Positions 21,701 to 33,436 are shown, counted from the stretch's first letter. The stretch is DNA of 64,000 nt from Aselliscus stoliczkanus (GCA_033961575.1 CM066731.1:80435501-80499500), one strand, 5' to 3'. Notes: a model not told the origin generated them from the letters alone. Numbers and translations: made by a program.

Positions 21701-24700
21701 TGTTAATTGTCTTGTTAAATTCCTACATTATTTGTGACTTGCCCATTTCTCTTTGTTACTGATTTCTAATTTTAATCCTGTGTGTAGTCACATATCATAA
21801 TTTCTATGTTCTGTGATTTCAGTTCTTTGAAATTTATTAAGTCTTGTTTAAACAACATGTTGTCTGTACTGGAGAATATTCCATGTGCACTTGAAAAGAA
21901 TCTGTACATATTCCGTTGTCCATTATTGAAAGGTGAAATATGGAAGTCTTCAATTAATACAGCTGAATTATCTATTTCTCGCTTTAATTCTGTCACTTTT
22001 TGCTTCATATAGTTTGGGACTCTGTTCTTAGGTGTATATAATTGTCACATCTTCCTGATCATTGATCCTTTTATCATTGTAAAACGTCTCTTTGTTCCTG
22101 GTAGCAATCTTGGTCTTAAAATCTATACCATCTGATAATAGTATAGCCACTCTAGGTCCCTTTTAAGCACAGTATGAATGGAATATTTTTTATGTACTTT
22201 TACTTTTAACAGCTGTGTATTTGTATCTAAAGTGAGTCTCTTGTAGGTAGCATATAGTTGGGTCTTGTTTGTTTATTCAGTCTGACAGTTTTTGCCTTTC
22301 CATTGCAGTGTTTATATTTATTTAATGTAATACTGATAAGACAGAATTTATTTCTACAGTTTTGCTATTTGTGTTGTATATGCCATAACTTGTTCGTTTT
22401 TCTGTTCCTCCATTATTACCTTATTTTGTATTAAATAGATATTTTCTAGTGTACCATTTTAATTTTCTTGCTCTTTCTTTTATTACTCTCTTTTGGAATT
22501 ATTTTCTTACTGTTTGTTCTGGGGATTTCAATTAACATCTTCACTTAGAGCAGTCTTGTTTGAATTATTACCATTAATGTCAGTCTTAAAGACTGGATTC
22601 CTACATCGTTTTCTCCCCTCCTGTCTTTTGCTGTTCTTGTCATGCAAAGGACATCTTTGTACCTTATAAGCTTGCCAATACACACAGTTTAATAATTATT
22701 GCTTTACACAGTTTCATTTTAAGTCATATAGGTCAAGAAAAGAGTTACAAACAAAAAAAGTACGTTTATGCTATGTTTTATATTTATATATGTTTTACAT
22801 TTACCTTTATAGTTACTTTTACTGGTATTCTTTATACCTTTATATGGATTTGGGCCATTGGATGGTGTTCTTTCATTTCAGTTTGAAGGACTGTTATTTT
22901 TTATTGAGGATTGTCTGCAATTCTTTATTTTTCCCACCACAGAGTTTGCACTTTCCTGTATTGGTAGTGTGGCTTCATGTAAAGACTCAAATGTCTGATC
23001 CACGAGGATTCTCTACTTCATTTTTGAAAGATGATTTTGTTTGATATAGAATTCTTGATTGAGATTTCAAATTTCAGGGCTTTAATTATGTCATCTCACT
23101 GCTGCCTGATCTCTGTTGTTATTTATGAGAAATCAGTTATTAATCTTATTGATGATCCTTGTACATGATGAGTGGCTTCTCTGTTGTTTCTTTCAAGATT
23201 TTCTCTTTGTCCTTTCTTTTGACAGTGTGCTTGTCATGTGTCCAGGTTAGGAGCTCTTTAACTTCATCCTATTTGCAGTTTGTTGAGCTTCTTGAATATG
23301 TAATTAATATTTTATATAAAATTTGGGAAGTTTTTGGTCATTATTTCTTCATGTATTCTTTCTGTCCTTTTTTTTCTTCGCTCCTGGGATTCCCATTATA
23401 TGTATGTTGTTATGTTGGTACTGTAAGATGGTAGTCATGTAGGCACTTTCATTTTTTGTGTGTGTGTGTGGGTTTTTTTTTTGTTTTTTCCTTCTTTTTC
23501 TCAGACATGGTATTGTCAGTTGACTTACGTTCAAGTTTACTGCTTCTTCTTCCAGCTCAAATCCATTGTTGAACCATCTACTGATTTTTTAATTTTAGTT
23601 ATTGTACTTTACATTTCTGGAATTTCTATATGATTCTTACGTTTTCTGACTCTTCATTGATATTCCCTATTGGTGAGACATTATTTTTGTACTTTCCTTT
23701 AGCTCTTTAGAAATAATTTCCTTTAGTTCTTTACAACATATTTATAATACTCGATTTCAAGTATTCATCTAGTTAAGTCTAATATCTGGGTTGCCATTGA
23801 GGATAGTTTCTGTTGCTTGATTTCTTTTTCTGTGTATGGGCCATATTTTTTTGTTTCTTTACATGTCTCGTAATTTTTTGTTGGAACTGGTCATTTTGAA
23901 TAATATGTTGTGGCTACTCTGATAATCACATTCTTCCACTGCCCCCAGGTTTGTTGTTGTTTGGGTGTTTGTTGTTTTGTTGCTCATTGCTTATTTAGTG
24001 ACTTTCCTGAACTAATTCTGTAAAGTCTGTATTTTTGTTGTTGTGTATGGCTACGGAAGTCTCTGCTCAGTTAGCTTAGTGTTCAGCCAATGACTCGACA
24101 GAGAGTCCCTTAAATGCCTTCAACTGGTAAGTCTCCCAGCCTTTGCTGAAGGGCTGTCTGTGTTGGGGCATGCTTTCAGGTTTCTGGCAGGCAGTCTCTG
24201 CTTCGCTGCCATCCCCATGACTGCCTGCTTGTGCAGAGTTCCCAGGTTAGCCAGAGGTGAGGCAGTGCCCTCTTGTGTCTTTCCTGGGTGTGTGCATGGC
24301 CGTTCACATAGGAGTGGCCTTCTGGTTTCCCAGGAATATGTTGGAGCCTCTCAGAGTTCCTTGTGAACATCTTATTTTCCCATTTTTCCTTGTAAGCTTT
24401 TTGGTCCATTTCTTTATGCCAGTTGTTATTGCCATCTCAGGCAGCAGCCATGTCAACCAGTTATCCCGGATTCCTTTTGATCATGGCTTCAGGGTAAAGA
24501 GTCTTGTACTGATCATGCTCTGAATCAGGTCGAATAAAGAGAAACCCTGTGAATGGGCATTTCAGGTCAAATAATGACAGTTCTCTGGGAACGGGTATTT
24601 CTTACTGAGCTGCAAACATGTTCAATGCTTTCCAATAGCTGTGAAGCTGTTGGTTTTCACAATACTATAAATTGTGAGGCTGTTAGTTCTCAGCTGGTAA

Positions 24701-24900
24701 CTTTGGAGCTGGAAATAAGACATTGAAAAACTTGATTTTGCCCATGTTTTCTTTGCATCTTTGGAGGAGCAGATGTTCAGAGTTCCTTATCCTGCCATAT
24801 TTTGAGCACTCCTCCCGTTTGCTTTTATAATTTGCAGTAGTCTCTCTTTGAAAGTATTGGTGACATATTTTAAAATTACATTTCATAGTCTGTTCTTTCT
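18780..24900 (-). mobile_element. Older near full-length L1, antisense
   Basis: A run of about 6 kb in L1 antisense order. The 3' UTR/ORF2 end comes first ('cccctgggaactactactac' to 'acccagaagtggaattgctg'). ORF2 C-terminal and reverse-transcriptase remnants follow (19548-20640), then endonuclease remnants (21772-22008 still reads FSSAHGIFSSTDNMLFKQDL). ORF1 remnants (about 23050-23700) and a 5' region ending near 24900 complete it. All frames are broken. It carries the DNA transposon at 20666-20897, inserted later. The nearby mariner MITE at 18672 adjoins its 3' side. Confidence 0.75.
20666..20897 (-). mobile_element. Non-autonomous Tc1/mariner-like element, copy 1
   Basis: Ends are inverted repeats: left GAGGGTGCCAAAAAAATCAT..., right (reversed) GGGGTGCCAAAAAAATGTAT. 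The minus strand just inside the right end keeps a decayed reading resembling the C-terminus of an IS630/Tc1-type transposase (VNVAQSVVCHNQKCLSADGN with a following His). At about 230 bases it is an internal-deletion derivative. Confidence 0.75.
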
Positions 24901-25097
24901 GCTAAGGTGGGATTTTTGGTATGTGTTTATTCATGTTGGTTTCTATTTTTCATGTTAGAAGCTTTGCTCATATATCTTAGAATTTTTGGTTGTATGCTCA
25001 TATTAAAGAGTAGTGGACTAAATAGCCAATGAGAAGCTCTGAGTGTACAGGTGGACCTTTTTGACTGAGAGATTACTAGCATTTGCTTCTAGGAAAT

Positions 25098-25263
25098 GAT
25101 TTTATTTGTGCTTTTTTGTTTTGTTTTGTTTTTTGTTTTTTAGCTGAACCATCCTGCCACCTTTTGGCAGCTCAGCTCGAGCTGAGCATCAAACTGCTGT
25201 TGCTCAGAGTTCAGCTCGCACTCTTGAGCGAGCTCTTAACCAACTGAGCCACTCGGCCGGTCC
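25098..25263 (-). mobile_element. Second tRNA-derived SINE type
   Basis: Reverse complement begins GGACCGGCCGAGTGGCTCAG, with TTGGTTAAGAGCTC next, a tRNA-like head with an A box but a body unlike the main SINE family. An A/CAAAA-rich tail ends the element. TAGGAAAT occurs on both sides (25090-25097 and 25264-25271). Short bases between the poly(T) and the left duplication belong to the tail. Confidence 0.7.
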
Positions 25264-25282
25264 TAGGAAATTTTTTTAAATA

Positions 25283-25894
25283 TGAGTTGTGAGAAAAAAT
25301 ATGGTGAATGTTTAAATAAAAAAAATGTATTAAAGACACATTGCCATTAACCCCTCTCAAAATACTCCCCCTTGCTTTGAATACACTTATCCCATCGTTC
25401 TTGCCACTTTCTGAAGCAGTTCTGAAAGTCCTCTTTTGTGAGTGTCTTTATTTGCACTGTCATGGCTGCCTTGATGTCCTGAATCGATTCAAAACATCTA
25501 TCTCTCATGGTCATTTTGACTTTGGGGAAGAGCCAGAAGTTGCATGGTGCCAGGTCTGGTGAATAAGGTGGATGAGGACACACCGTAATGTTTTCATTTG
25601 ACAGAAATTACTGTACCAGAAGTGATGTGTGACATGGAGCGTGGTCACAATGGAGGATGAAACCATTTGCCCATTTCTCAGGCCGTTGTTTGCGATCCAT
25701 AATTTACGGCACACTTTAAAACATACAATCTCTCAACTGTAGCTCACACCGACTGACAGACAGCACTGAGCAGGTTGAAACTTGTCATACACTGTTGCTG
25801 AGGTTCGAAGCACTGCTTCCCATATTGAAGATCCCTGCCTTTCCGTTGGATGGCACGCAGCAGCAGCATTCACTGTATTTTTTGATCACACCTT
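25283..25894 (-). mobile_element. Internally deleted mariner element
   Basis: About 612 bases with related ends: left GAGTTGTGAGAAAAAATATG, right (reversed) AAGGTGTGATCAAAAAATAC, both followed by a GTGAATG motif, with TA flanks. On the minus strand the C-terminal part of a mariner transposase is readable: a DHAPCHTS motif, one in-frame stop, then HPPYSPDLAPCNFWLFPK. The first aspartate and the family's last catalytic position are 34 residues apart as in DD34D enzymes, but that last position is Asn (APCN). The protein continues to WQERWDKCIQSKGEYFE before the stop. The N-terminal half is missing; full mariners are about 1.3 kb. Confidence 0.85.
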
Positions 25895-25899
25895 ATATA

Positions 25900-27470
25900 T
25901 ATATATTATAAAATATTGTAGAAAGTAATAATTAGATTGAAATTTTAATAATAAAAGAAATGACAATTGGATTGAAAAATTGAATATAAAATTCAGAAAA
26001 ACCGGGGGAAATGGTATTGGTTATTGTCAAACTAGTAAAGAAATTTATTTCAAATTTGATATCTGAAGATTTAAAATTAAAAAATGAAAAAAGAAATTGG
26101 TGACTTCAGAGGCTAATCATTAGTTATGTACTCAGTTATTGAACATATAAACTTATCCTGTTAGACTTGTGTAAATTGATAAGTCCGAAGAGAGGTATTT
26201 CATATTGCTGGACTCAGAACTATTAAAAACCATTCATTCCTAATGAATGCTTGTTGTGTTAGACTGTCAGGTTACTGATCTCTTGAGGTGGTGGTAACCT
26301 TGTTAGGAGCTATTGTTATGGGAATTATTGATCAGAGAATGAGGCAACTCACAAGACAGGAGTGGGAAAGTAGAGGGGAAGGTACGCCTGCCTGAGGGAT
26401 TCTGAATTAGGTGTAGGTGCCAGTAATAGTAATCTTTGTAGCATTCTCATACCTAGCTGTGTGGGCCTGCCAGTTGCGGATAATGTGGCCACAGTGAGTA
26501 GACATTACCATGGATAAGAAACTACAGTTGCCACAGTTGCCATTGATAATGGTGAATACGCTTTGAGGAGTGGAGGGAATGATTGCCCCTCCCAGTATTT
26601 CAGGAACAGCCAGACTAGAGGTATACCTTGCCCCTAACTTGCAAATTTGCTGGGACACTCATGTCAGAGGGTATAGTTGTGACACAATAAAGTGGTAACT
26701 TAGGGCACGCCCTGACAACCTGGCTAATGATACTATTTATGGGCTTATTAAGCCATTGGAGATCTTGTTACTTATAAAAGGGAAGGTGATGGAGACATCA
26801 TAACAAATTGATTCCAAGGCCTCTTTCCAGATGTTTAGTAACCACTGGATTTGAAAGTGAGTGGTAGTTTTACTTCTATCTCGTCCTGAGAGAACAAACA
26901 GATTTTTTATTTAATGCCAGCTTTGATTAATTGGTAGTGGCTGCCTCAAGCAGCTTTGAGAAGGACTCTGAGGCTACCTCTGGACTTAGATGGAAGGATG
27001 GGTTGAAAGATATTGATGTCTAGTGTGGAATAGAAAGGGGCAGACATAGTACATTAGGCTAGTTCATCCCTTTCATTTTACCTTTATTTGCTGATGTGTG
27101 TTTCTGACTCCTGTTACTTCGAATATAACATTCTAAGTAGAGTAGAATGAAGTAGAAATAAATAGAAGCTCTAGAGAGTGGGACTTTTACACATTCAGTG
27201 CTAGTTTCAGTGAATGAACTGAGACCAGAATGTGTGAACTGCCTAGTTTTCCCTGACAAGGGGCAGGGGACACGATTAGGTGCCAGTGCATTCCCACAGT
27301 GATGTGACCCCACACAACACAGTGCTAGGTGTGTAAGAATGCTAAAAGAATACTGTTCCCATCCATGTCCCCCCAAGGAGCTTCTGTTCTGGTTGCGAAG
27401 AAAAGACTAACATGGTTGAAATGATTAGTTTGTATGACAGGATGGTTTGTAAGAAAGTGCTAAAATTTCT
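25900..27470 (+). other. CLASP1 intron, no recognised gene or repeat
   Basis: Begins with a short AT run next to the mariner. The section 26290-27060 has a more even composition and might be an ancient retroviral or LINE remnant, but I cannot assign it. Confidence 0.3.
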
Positions 27471-27471
27471 A

Positions 27472-27552
27472 TTGGGTTGTTGGAAAAGTCACGACGTATT
27501 TTTTCTATGTTTTTCGTTGCAAAAACGAGTCATGACTTTTCCGACAACCCAG
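27472..27552. mobile_element. Mariner MITE, copy 2
   Basis: An 81-base element starting TTGGGTTGTTGGAAAAGTCA and ending TGACTTTTCCGACAACCCAG, flanked by TA. The centre reads TTTTTTCTATGTTTTTCGTT, like copy 1. Confidence 0.92.
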
Positions 27553-27667
27553 TAGTTTTGGTCCCTGAAATGGATGGCATAAGTTTGAATGCAAAAATAC
27601 ATTACGTTGGAATCTTAACATTTATACTAACTCAGATGTATCTGTTTTGCTTAGGAAAGGTGCTTTT

Positions 27668-27775
27668 GGGCCGGCCGAGTGGCGCGGTGGTTCAGCGCTG
27701 GCTTGGGAAGCCAGTGGCCCTGGTTTGGGTCCCACATATGAGGGCCAGTGACACTGCCCTCAAAAAAAAAAAATG
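27668..27775 (+). mobile_element. tRNA-derived SINE, short form
   Basis: Clean copy: GGGCCGGCCGAGTGGCGCGG head, an anticodon-like hairpin (GCTGGCTTGGGAAGCCAG), a box B-like GGTTTGGGTCC, then GACACTGCCCTC and poly(A). Perfect 15-base duplications AGGAAAGGTGCTTTT lie at 27653-27667 and 27776-27790. Confidence 0.93.
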
Positions 27776-28189
27776 AGGAAAGGTGCTTTTTCCTTGACTG
27801 TCCCCCCCTCCCAATTTTTCTTTCTTTTTTTGTGTCACTAGGATGAAATATTTTGACTGGTTTAGGAGTTTTGCGTCAATTTAAATTTCAAGGTGAAAAT
27901 CATCCATTAATGGAAAATAAATGTCATGGTGATTTTTAAGCTGAAGGTTATCCAGTCACAATGTTTGTTTCTAGAGAAATTATTTATAGAATTTTTGAAT
28001 TAAGTGTAAGTCACAGAAAAGCCTTTGCATTGTAATATCATAGCATTTTGAAAATCTTTATCCTAAGCAATCAACAGTTTGTGCTTAGGCTGAAAGAGGA
28101 GAAATACATGCTTTTTATAATGTATTTACGTTTTGTGTAGAGCAGTTAGTCAGTTTAATACATTGTTTGGGGGTATGGGCTCTGGATTC

Positions 28190-28395
28190 TTACTCTCAGG
28201 GCTGGAATCTCCACCAGAACTGCACCTTGTGTAAGTTATGGTGTTTTTGATTTCCCCATCTGTAAAATGGGCATGATAGTAATCCTTTATGAGGCTGTTG
28301 TAAGTGTTGAATGAGGTCTTTCAGTTACAGTCCTTAGCTCAGTGCTTGTCCTATAAGTGCTTAATAAGTGCTTAATTATTGGTAGCTGTCAATAT
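28190..28395 (+). mobile_element. MIR SINE
   Basis: 'gattccccatctgtaaaatg' type core followed by 'aggctgttgtaagtgttgaa' and the 3' end 'gcttaataagtgcttaatta', in standard MIR order. Confidence 0.75.
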
Positions 28396-28550
28396 TGTTA
28401 TTAGTATAGTTACTGTTTTTGTTATTAGGTGGGTTTGTATCATTGATTTTTTTTCTTGGAATATGACCCAACTTCACATTAGTGTCTTAATATAATTGAC
28501 TATATAGTGATGGTTAATAGTTTATATATATATATACTTTTTCCATACAG

Positions 28551-28618
28551 ATTGAATGTAATTTTTACAAAATTTGATGAAGTCCAGAAATCTGGAAACA
28601 TGATACAATCTGCAAATG
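28551..28618 (+). CDS. CLASP1: CLASP1 coding exon, end of TOG1
   Basis: This 68-base exon follows CTTTTTCCATACAG and ends at GCAAATG|GTGAGT. Its first base completes the Arg codon, then it encodes 22 residues (LNVIFTKFDEVQKSGNMIQS, Ala, Asn) and leaves one base. The following exon must therefore start with two bases of a codon, consistent with the Asp that begins the DKNFDDEDS stretch in human CLASP1. It covers about residues 216-238, the last helix of TOG1 and the start of the flexible linker. The next exon is not found in the remaining 35 kb. The upstream intron of 14.6 kb is filled largely by a 6-kb antisense L1. Confidence 0.96.
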
Positions 28619-28739
28619 GTGAGTAGAAAAAGCAATCATTCTAATTTTACTTTTTCAATTTTATGTCAATAATGCTTATGCTCTTTCTGAACAGCTCAAT
28701 TTGGTACCTTGATAAGGGTTTGTAGGTGTTAAGACTTAA

Positions 28740-29545
28740 CTTCTGTTTCCCCACTTTCCCAAGCCAGAAACTATGGAGTTGTCATTGACTTTCTTTCCTA
28801 ACTGACACTGAGTCCTTCAGCTGATCCTGTTAGCTCTACTTTTAAAAATATACCTAGAGTCCCGGTGGTTCTCACTGTAACTGCTACTCTCTGAGTGCAA
28901 GCCGTCGCTGTATTTTACCTGTGCCTCCTAACCCACATCCTTGCTTTTATTCTCTCCCTACATGTGCATTCTGTTTTCCACACAGCAACCAGAGTACTTA
29001 TTTTAGATGTAACTCAGTAACGTGGATTCCTTGTTGACAGCCCTCCGGATGTTCCCCATCCCACAGACTGTAAGGCAGTGGCCCCCCCAAGGCCCACCAG
29101 GCCCACATGATCTCATGCTGGCCACCAGCTACTGACATCTCAGATTGGTCTAACCCAGAGTTCTTTCGGTTTCAGTTCCATTGGCCTCCTTGCTAATTTT
29201 GAATGTCCAAAGCTTCTCCTACATTAGGGCCCCTGTGTTTAGGATTCCCTCTTCTTCAAACAGTCATCCCTTCCATGTCATCATGGCTATCTTCCTCATT
29301 TCATCCAGATCTTGGCTGCAGTATAACTTCATTACAAAGGCCACCCAGAGTAGCACAGCCAGTTTTCTAAGGGAGCTTTCTGTGCCGTCATCCTGCTGGA
29401 ATTACCTTCTTAGTGCATGGCCCTACAGAATATTTTTTTGTTTATTCATGAGGGTGGGAACTTTGTTTTATTCCCTTCTTTATTCTTAGCGCCTCAGAAA
29501 GTCTCTGGCATGTGGTAGATATGCAGTAAATACTGATGAATAAAT
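28740..29545 (+). mobile_element. L2 LINE fragment
   Basis: Includes 'agtaacgtggattccttgtt', a C/T-rich diverged ORF2 end, and the L2 3' end 'tggcatgtggtagatatgca' with 'aataaa'. Heavily mutated. The first 120 bases of this intron (28619-28740) show nothing else. Confidence 0.55.
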
Positions 29546-30563
29546 AAACAAAAGAATACCTGAGACTTAAATTGTGACCTCTTGTTTCCAGTACCTATAT
29601 TTCTTTTACTGTACTTTGTGATGTTTGAGGACAAGTGGGTAATTCTTGTGATTCCAGTAAGACAAGAAAAGACAGGAATGAATTACTGTATGATTGAAGT
29701 CATCAAAAAGACAGTTGCCAACAAGAACTTTCTCTAACTCTGGATACTTTATTGCATCATAGCTATTTCAGAATTGCTAAGGGTCTTAAATCATAGCATA
29801 GCTTTCACATTTTGAGAATCTTGAGGTTGTAAAAGGGTTTGAGTGATTTCCCCCGAAGTGACTATAGCATGTGAGGGCGGAGCTGGAAAACAAGCCAGGT
29901 GTTTCACTCACGGTCTGCTCTGGACACCTACCATTATCAGTAAGGAATTTGTCTTTAGATAGCCTGTTTCTTCTAAAATGCTTGAAGTGTTCTAAAAATG
30001 CGTTCATTAATTCCCTTCATTTCTTTTTCATGTATTTATATGTTTATAAAAACTACTAAAATATAAAAAGAATATTTACTATATAATTCAGCTATCATCA
30101 ACAAATCAGTTTTTATTTTGTATAGTTTGTTTTCTTGTAATTGTGGGATTTGTATGTTGTTTTAACCGTAGCATAGTTTCTGTGCATTACCCCTGCTTTT
30201 GTATTTGCTTTTATATGTGCTAAAAAACGTACTGTTGGTAGAGCTGGGACCAGAACTCTGGCCTTGGAGCCGTGTTCCTGTGCTAAGTGGGCTTGACGTA
30301 TGCGTGGGCATGGCTGCCCAGCCAGTTGCCAGACACATGCTCTGAATCTTGAGGGTGTGTATTTGTGTAGTTTCTATAGTTTTCCAGTTCAAATCTTATT
30401 GGCATCATGATAGAAAATACCAGACAAGAATGTAGTTGTGGCAGAAATGAATTTGTGCTTCTTAGCCTGTGATATAACTGTAAAACATCATCTCATTAGA
30501 ACATGACACTGGGAGAAGGTCCACATCTATGCTGGAAACCTTGCCTAGAGGAGTGTATATATA
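29546..30563 (+). other. CLASP1 intron, unassigned
   Basis: AT-rich intron with no recognised repeat, RNA gene or exon. Confidence 0.35.
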
Positions 30564-30757
30564 GAGGGTGCCAATAAAAGGTATACAAGTTTTAAGAAAG
30601 GAAAAAAACTGTATTAAAATTGTAATACAATGAATAACGCTTCATTTGATTAATGCCATCTTTTGAGCTAATGTCATACTACCGTAATTCAATTCAACTT
30701 TGAAAATTAGTACATAGATAACATCTCTTAAAATGTGTACATTTTTTTGGCACCCCC
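30564..30757. mobile_element. Non-autonomous Tc1/mariner-like element, copy 2
   Basis: About 194 bases with the same ends as the copy at 20666: GAGGGTGCCAATAAAAGGTA on the left and, reversed, GGGGGTGCCAAAAAAATGTA on the right. Both share 'ttttaagaaagg' then 'actgtattaaaatt' after the left end. The centre differs from copy 1, so it derives from a separate deletion. Confidence 0.75.
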
Positions 30758-31159
30758 GGTACATCTGTGAGCCTTTAATGAACAAGACTCATATGATTTA
30801 ATCGTCAAGAATACCAAAATCCTGTGGACACTGGGTGTATTGTAGCAACATTTGATTATAAATGTCCAGTGTAAATATTGTTCCCCGATTTCCTTATTTT
30901 TGTGGGGTGTGTATGAATACTTGTATGTGGTATAGTGGCAGATTTGAGAATGAAAACAGTTCTCTTTTAGGCATTTATGTTAAAAATAGTAGATGGTCAA
31001 GAAGTCTTAACACAAAACTTACTGGAGGCTTATAATTTCAGGTTTTTTTTACTGTATATATGTAGTATTAGTATTTTAATTATCAGAGCCAAAGTAGAAT
31101 AACCTAAAGGCATATATAAAGATGGCAGAGTTCCTAACCCAAATACATTTTGTCTCTAC

Positions 31160-31850
31160 AGTAACTTTGAGAGACCAATAAGATGTTCATTAGCTGTCAG
31201 AAAACTAAACAACCATCTGACTCCCTTCTTTGCTAGAGCCATTGAACATTTAGACAGCTTGGAGCAGCAATGTATAAATGCCATCCCCCTCTTCTGATTT
31301 TTGGTTTTTGCCCAATGACTCCCCCGTGTAACCATTTTTAAAACTCTTCTGACCTTCAGACGACTGACTTCTCGACTTTTTCTCAACCCATCCTCCCCCT
31401 GCTTTGTCCATTTTGCTCCTTATATACCTTAGCTTGCAACCTTTCTGAACTTTCTTTCTAGGAGTTTTTGTAGATTCTATGTAAAGATTTTCTGCATAGA
31501 TAGTCATATCATTTGCAAAAATGAACAGTTTTATCTCCTTTTGATCTGTATACTTTTTGTACTTTTTTTCTTGCTCTATTGCACTGGCTAGAACTTCCAC
31601 CACTGTGTAAAATAAGAGTGGTGAGTGGACATTGTTGCCTGGTTGTCCATCTTAGGTATTTCACAACTAAGCATATAATGCTAACTGGAGGATTTTTGTA
31701 GATGTTCTTCAGCAAGATGAGGTATTGGGTCGTCGGGAAAGTCATGACACATTTTTGCATTGAAAAACAGAAAAATACGTCATGAGTTTCCCGACGACCC
31801 AATAGTTCTCATCTATTCCTTTTTATCTGAGTTTTTATCACAAATAGTGC
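31160..31850 (-). mobile_element. L1 ORF2 reverse-transcriptase fragment, antisense
   Basis: The minus strand keeps a decayed RT active-site region reading KLFIFANDMTIYAEN, where active L1 has Tyr-Ala-Asp-Asp; Tyr is Phe and the first Asp is Asn. It is interrupted by the mariner MITE at 31725-31802. Because the RT region lies at lower coordinates than the 3' UTR piece that follows, the two come from different L1 insertions. Confidence 0.68.
31725..31802. mobile_element. Mariner MITE, copy 3
   Basis: A 78-base element starting TTGGGTCGTCGGGAAAGTCA and ending GAGTTTCCCGACGACCCAA, with TA on both sides. Both arms carry the same GTCGTCGGG variant relative to the other copies, so the arms match each other better than they match the family. 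Confidence 0.92.
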
Positions 31851-33140
31851 TGGATTTTATTTTTGGAATTAATCAGCATATTTTAAATATTGAGATAAAC
31901 TTCATACCAAAAATTCACTTTTTTAAAGTATAATATATAATCTAGTGGGTTTTTTTTTGTATATTCAAAGAATTATGCAATTATTAACACAAATTCCAAA
32001 ATATTTTCATCACCCCCAAGAAAACCTATGCCACTAGTGCAGGGGTTTCCACCTCTTCCCAGTCCCTGGCAACCTACTTTCTGTCTATGGATTTGCCTAT
32101 TTTGGACATTTTATATAAACAGAATTATACAATATATGACTTTTGGTGTATGGTTTCTTTCACTTAGCATGCTGTTTCCAAGGTTTGTCCACGTGGTAGC
32201 GTATATCAATACTTCATTCCTTTTTCTGGTATTTTATTGTATGGATGTATATCACATTTTGTTTATCCATTCATCCATTGAAGAACATTTGAATTGTTTC
32301 TGCCTTTTGGGTATTGTGAATAGTGTTGCTTTGAACACTCGTTTACAAGTTTTTGTCTGAACACATGTTTTCCTTTTTTCTAGTATATACCTAGAAGTAG
32401 AATTGCTGCTGGGTCACAAGGTCACAATTCTATGTTTGAATTACTGAGGAACTGTCTTTCACAGTGTCTTCCCATTTTGTAGTCCCACTAGCCATGTGTA
32501 AGTGTTTCAAATTCTCTACATCTTCTCCAACAAAAAACAGATAAAACCAATTTTCTTTAGAAAGGAAAAATTATAGTCATCTTAGTCACAGTATGAAGTT
32601 GTATCACATTGTGGCTTTGATTTGCATTTCCCTGATGACTAATAAGGTTGAGCTTGCTTTCTTGTGTCTGTTGGCCATCTCTAGATCTTCTTTGGGAAAA
32701 TATTTCTATTCAAGTACTTTTCCCCACTTTTCCCCATTGTTGAGCTATAAGAGTTCGTTATACATTCTGAGTACAAGACTCATAAGTATATGATTTGCAA
32801 ATATATTTTCCCATTCTGTGGGTTGTCTTTTTGCTTGCTTAGTGTAGAAAAGTTTTTAATTTTGGTGAAGTTTAACCCTCAGTCGGGTTCAACTGATCTG
32901 ACAGATTGGTTGCACACAAGGATGCCGCTATGAAATACGTCTTTACTGTACTAAGTCACAAGCATGACTGGCAATAGGTCATGGTAGAGAGGAAGATATG
33001 GAAGCGATGAGTCACGATGCTTCAGTTAACTGTTAGATATTTGAAAATTTGTGTGCAATGAATCTGTGAGATCAGTTGCACCCGACGGAGGGTTAATTTA
33101 TCTTTTTTTTTTTGTGGTTGTTTTTTGCTATTTGTGAACA
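31850..33140 (-). mobile_element. L1 3' end fragment, antisense, split by a piggyBac MITE
   Basis: Classic order of reversed L1 3' sequence: 'tcacccccaagaaaacctat', 'ctatggatttgcctattttg', 'ttcctttttctggtatttta', 'atacctagaagtagaattgc', 'tttgatttgcatttccctga', 'cccattctgtgggttgtctt'. The sequence resumes directly after the TTAA at 33093 with 'tttatctttttttt', showing that the 217-base insert landed inside the L1. Confidence 0.78.
32876..33092. mobile_element. PiggyBac-type MITE with TTAA target duplication
   Basis: A 217-base element flanked exactly by TTAA (32872-32875 and 33093-33096). Ends are inverted repeats: left CCCTCAGTCGGGTTCAACTG, right (reversed) CCCTCCGTCGGGTGCAACTG, followed by ATCTNACAGAT on both sides. 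TTAA duplication and CCC-starting inverted repeats are hallmarks of the piggyBac superfamily. No transposase is encoded. Confidence 0.9.
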
Positions 33141-33436
33141 ATAATGCTCTTTTGAGTAAGAAATAAAAGCTTTGGATTTGAGCTAAGTTGAAAGAAACTA
33201 CTAATGTAATAGTGATACTCTTAGGGAAGAAACAGGTTTTACTTCTTGATGTATTCAAAGTTATGTTCTAAGGTGTGTAATTGATTACATTTAAGTAAAA
33301 CCCAGGAACTTAATTTTTTTGAAGTGTAAGAATTGTGACTAAATCAGCAATGAAAAAGCAGCCTAGTAATAATTAGAAATCAGTGTCCTGTCTCTACTAG
33401 AATACTTCATATTTGTATGGTTCTTTTTAATAATCT

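Noticed and set aside
26290..27060. Possible ancient retroviral remnant
   Set aside because: Composition is suggestive, but I could identify no LTR, primer-binding site or conserved protein motif, so no feature was called.
27668..27740. tRNA-like sequence with A and B boxes
   Set aside because: It is the head of a SINE with poly(A) and target duplications; other heads of the same type recur at 11750, 33437, 43446, 43958, 52981, 54187 and 56264.
2121..28618. Assignment of the exons to CLASP2
   Set aside because: CLASP2 as I recall has VSLMGLEILSAFVDRL and ICLCLIETLN-type residues at these places; the window matches CLASP1, and RNU4ATAC also lies in CLASP1.
31250..33140. A single continuous antisense L1
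   Set aside because: The RT region lies at lower coordinates than the 3' UTR region, which is the wrong order for one antisense element; two insertions are more likely.
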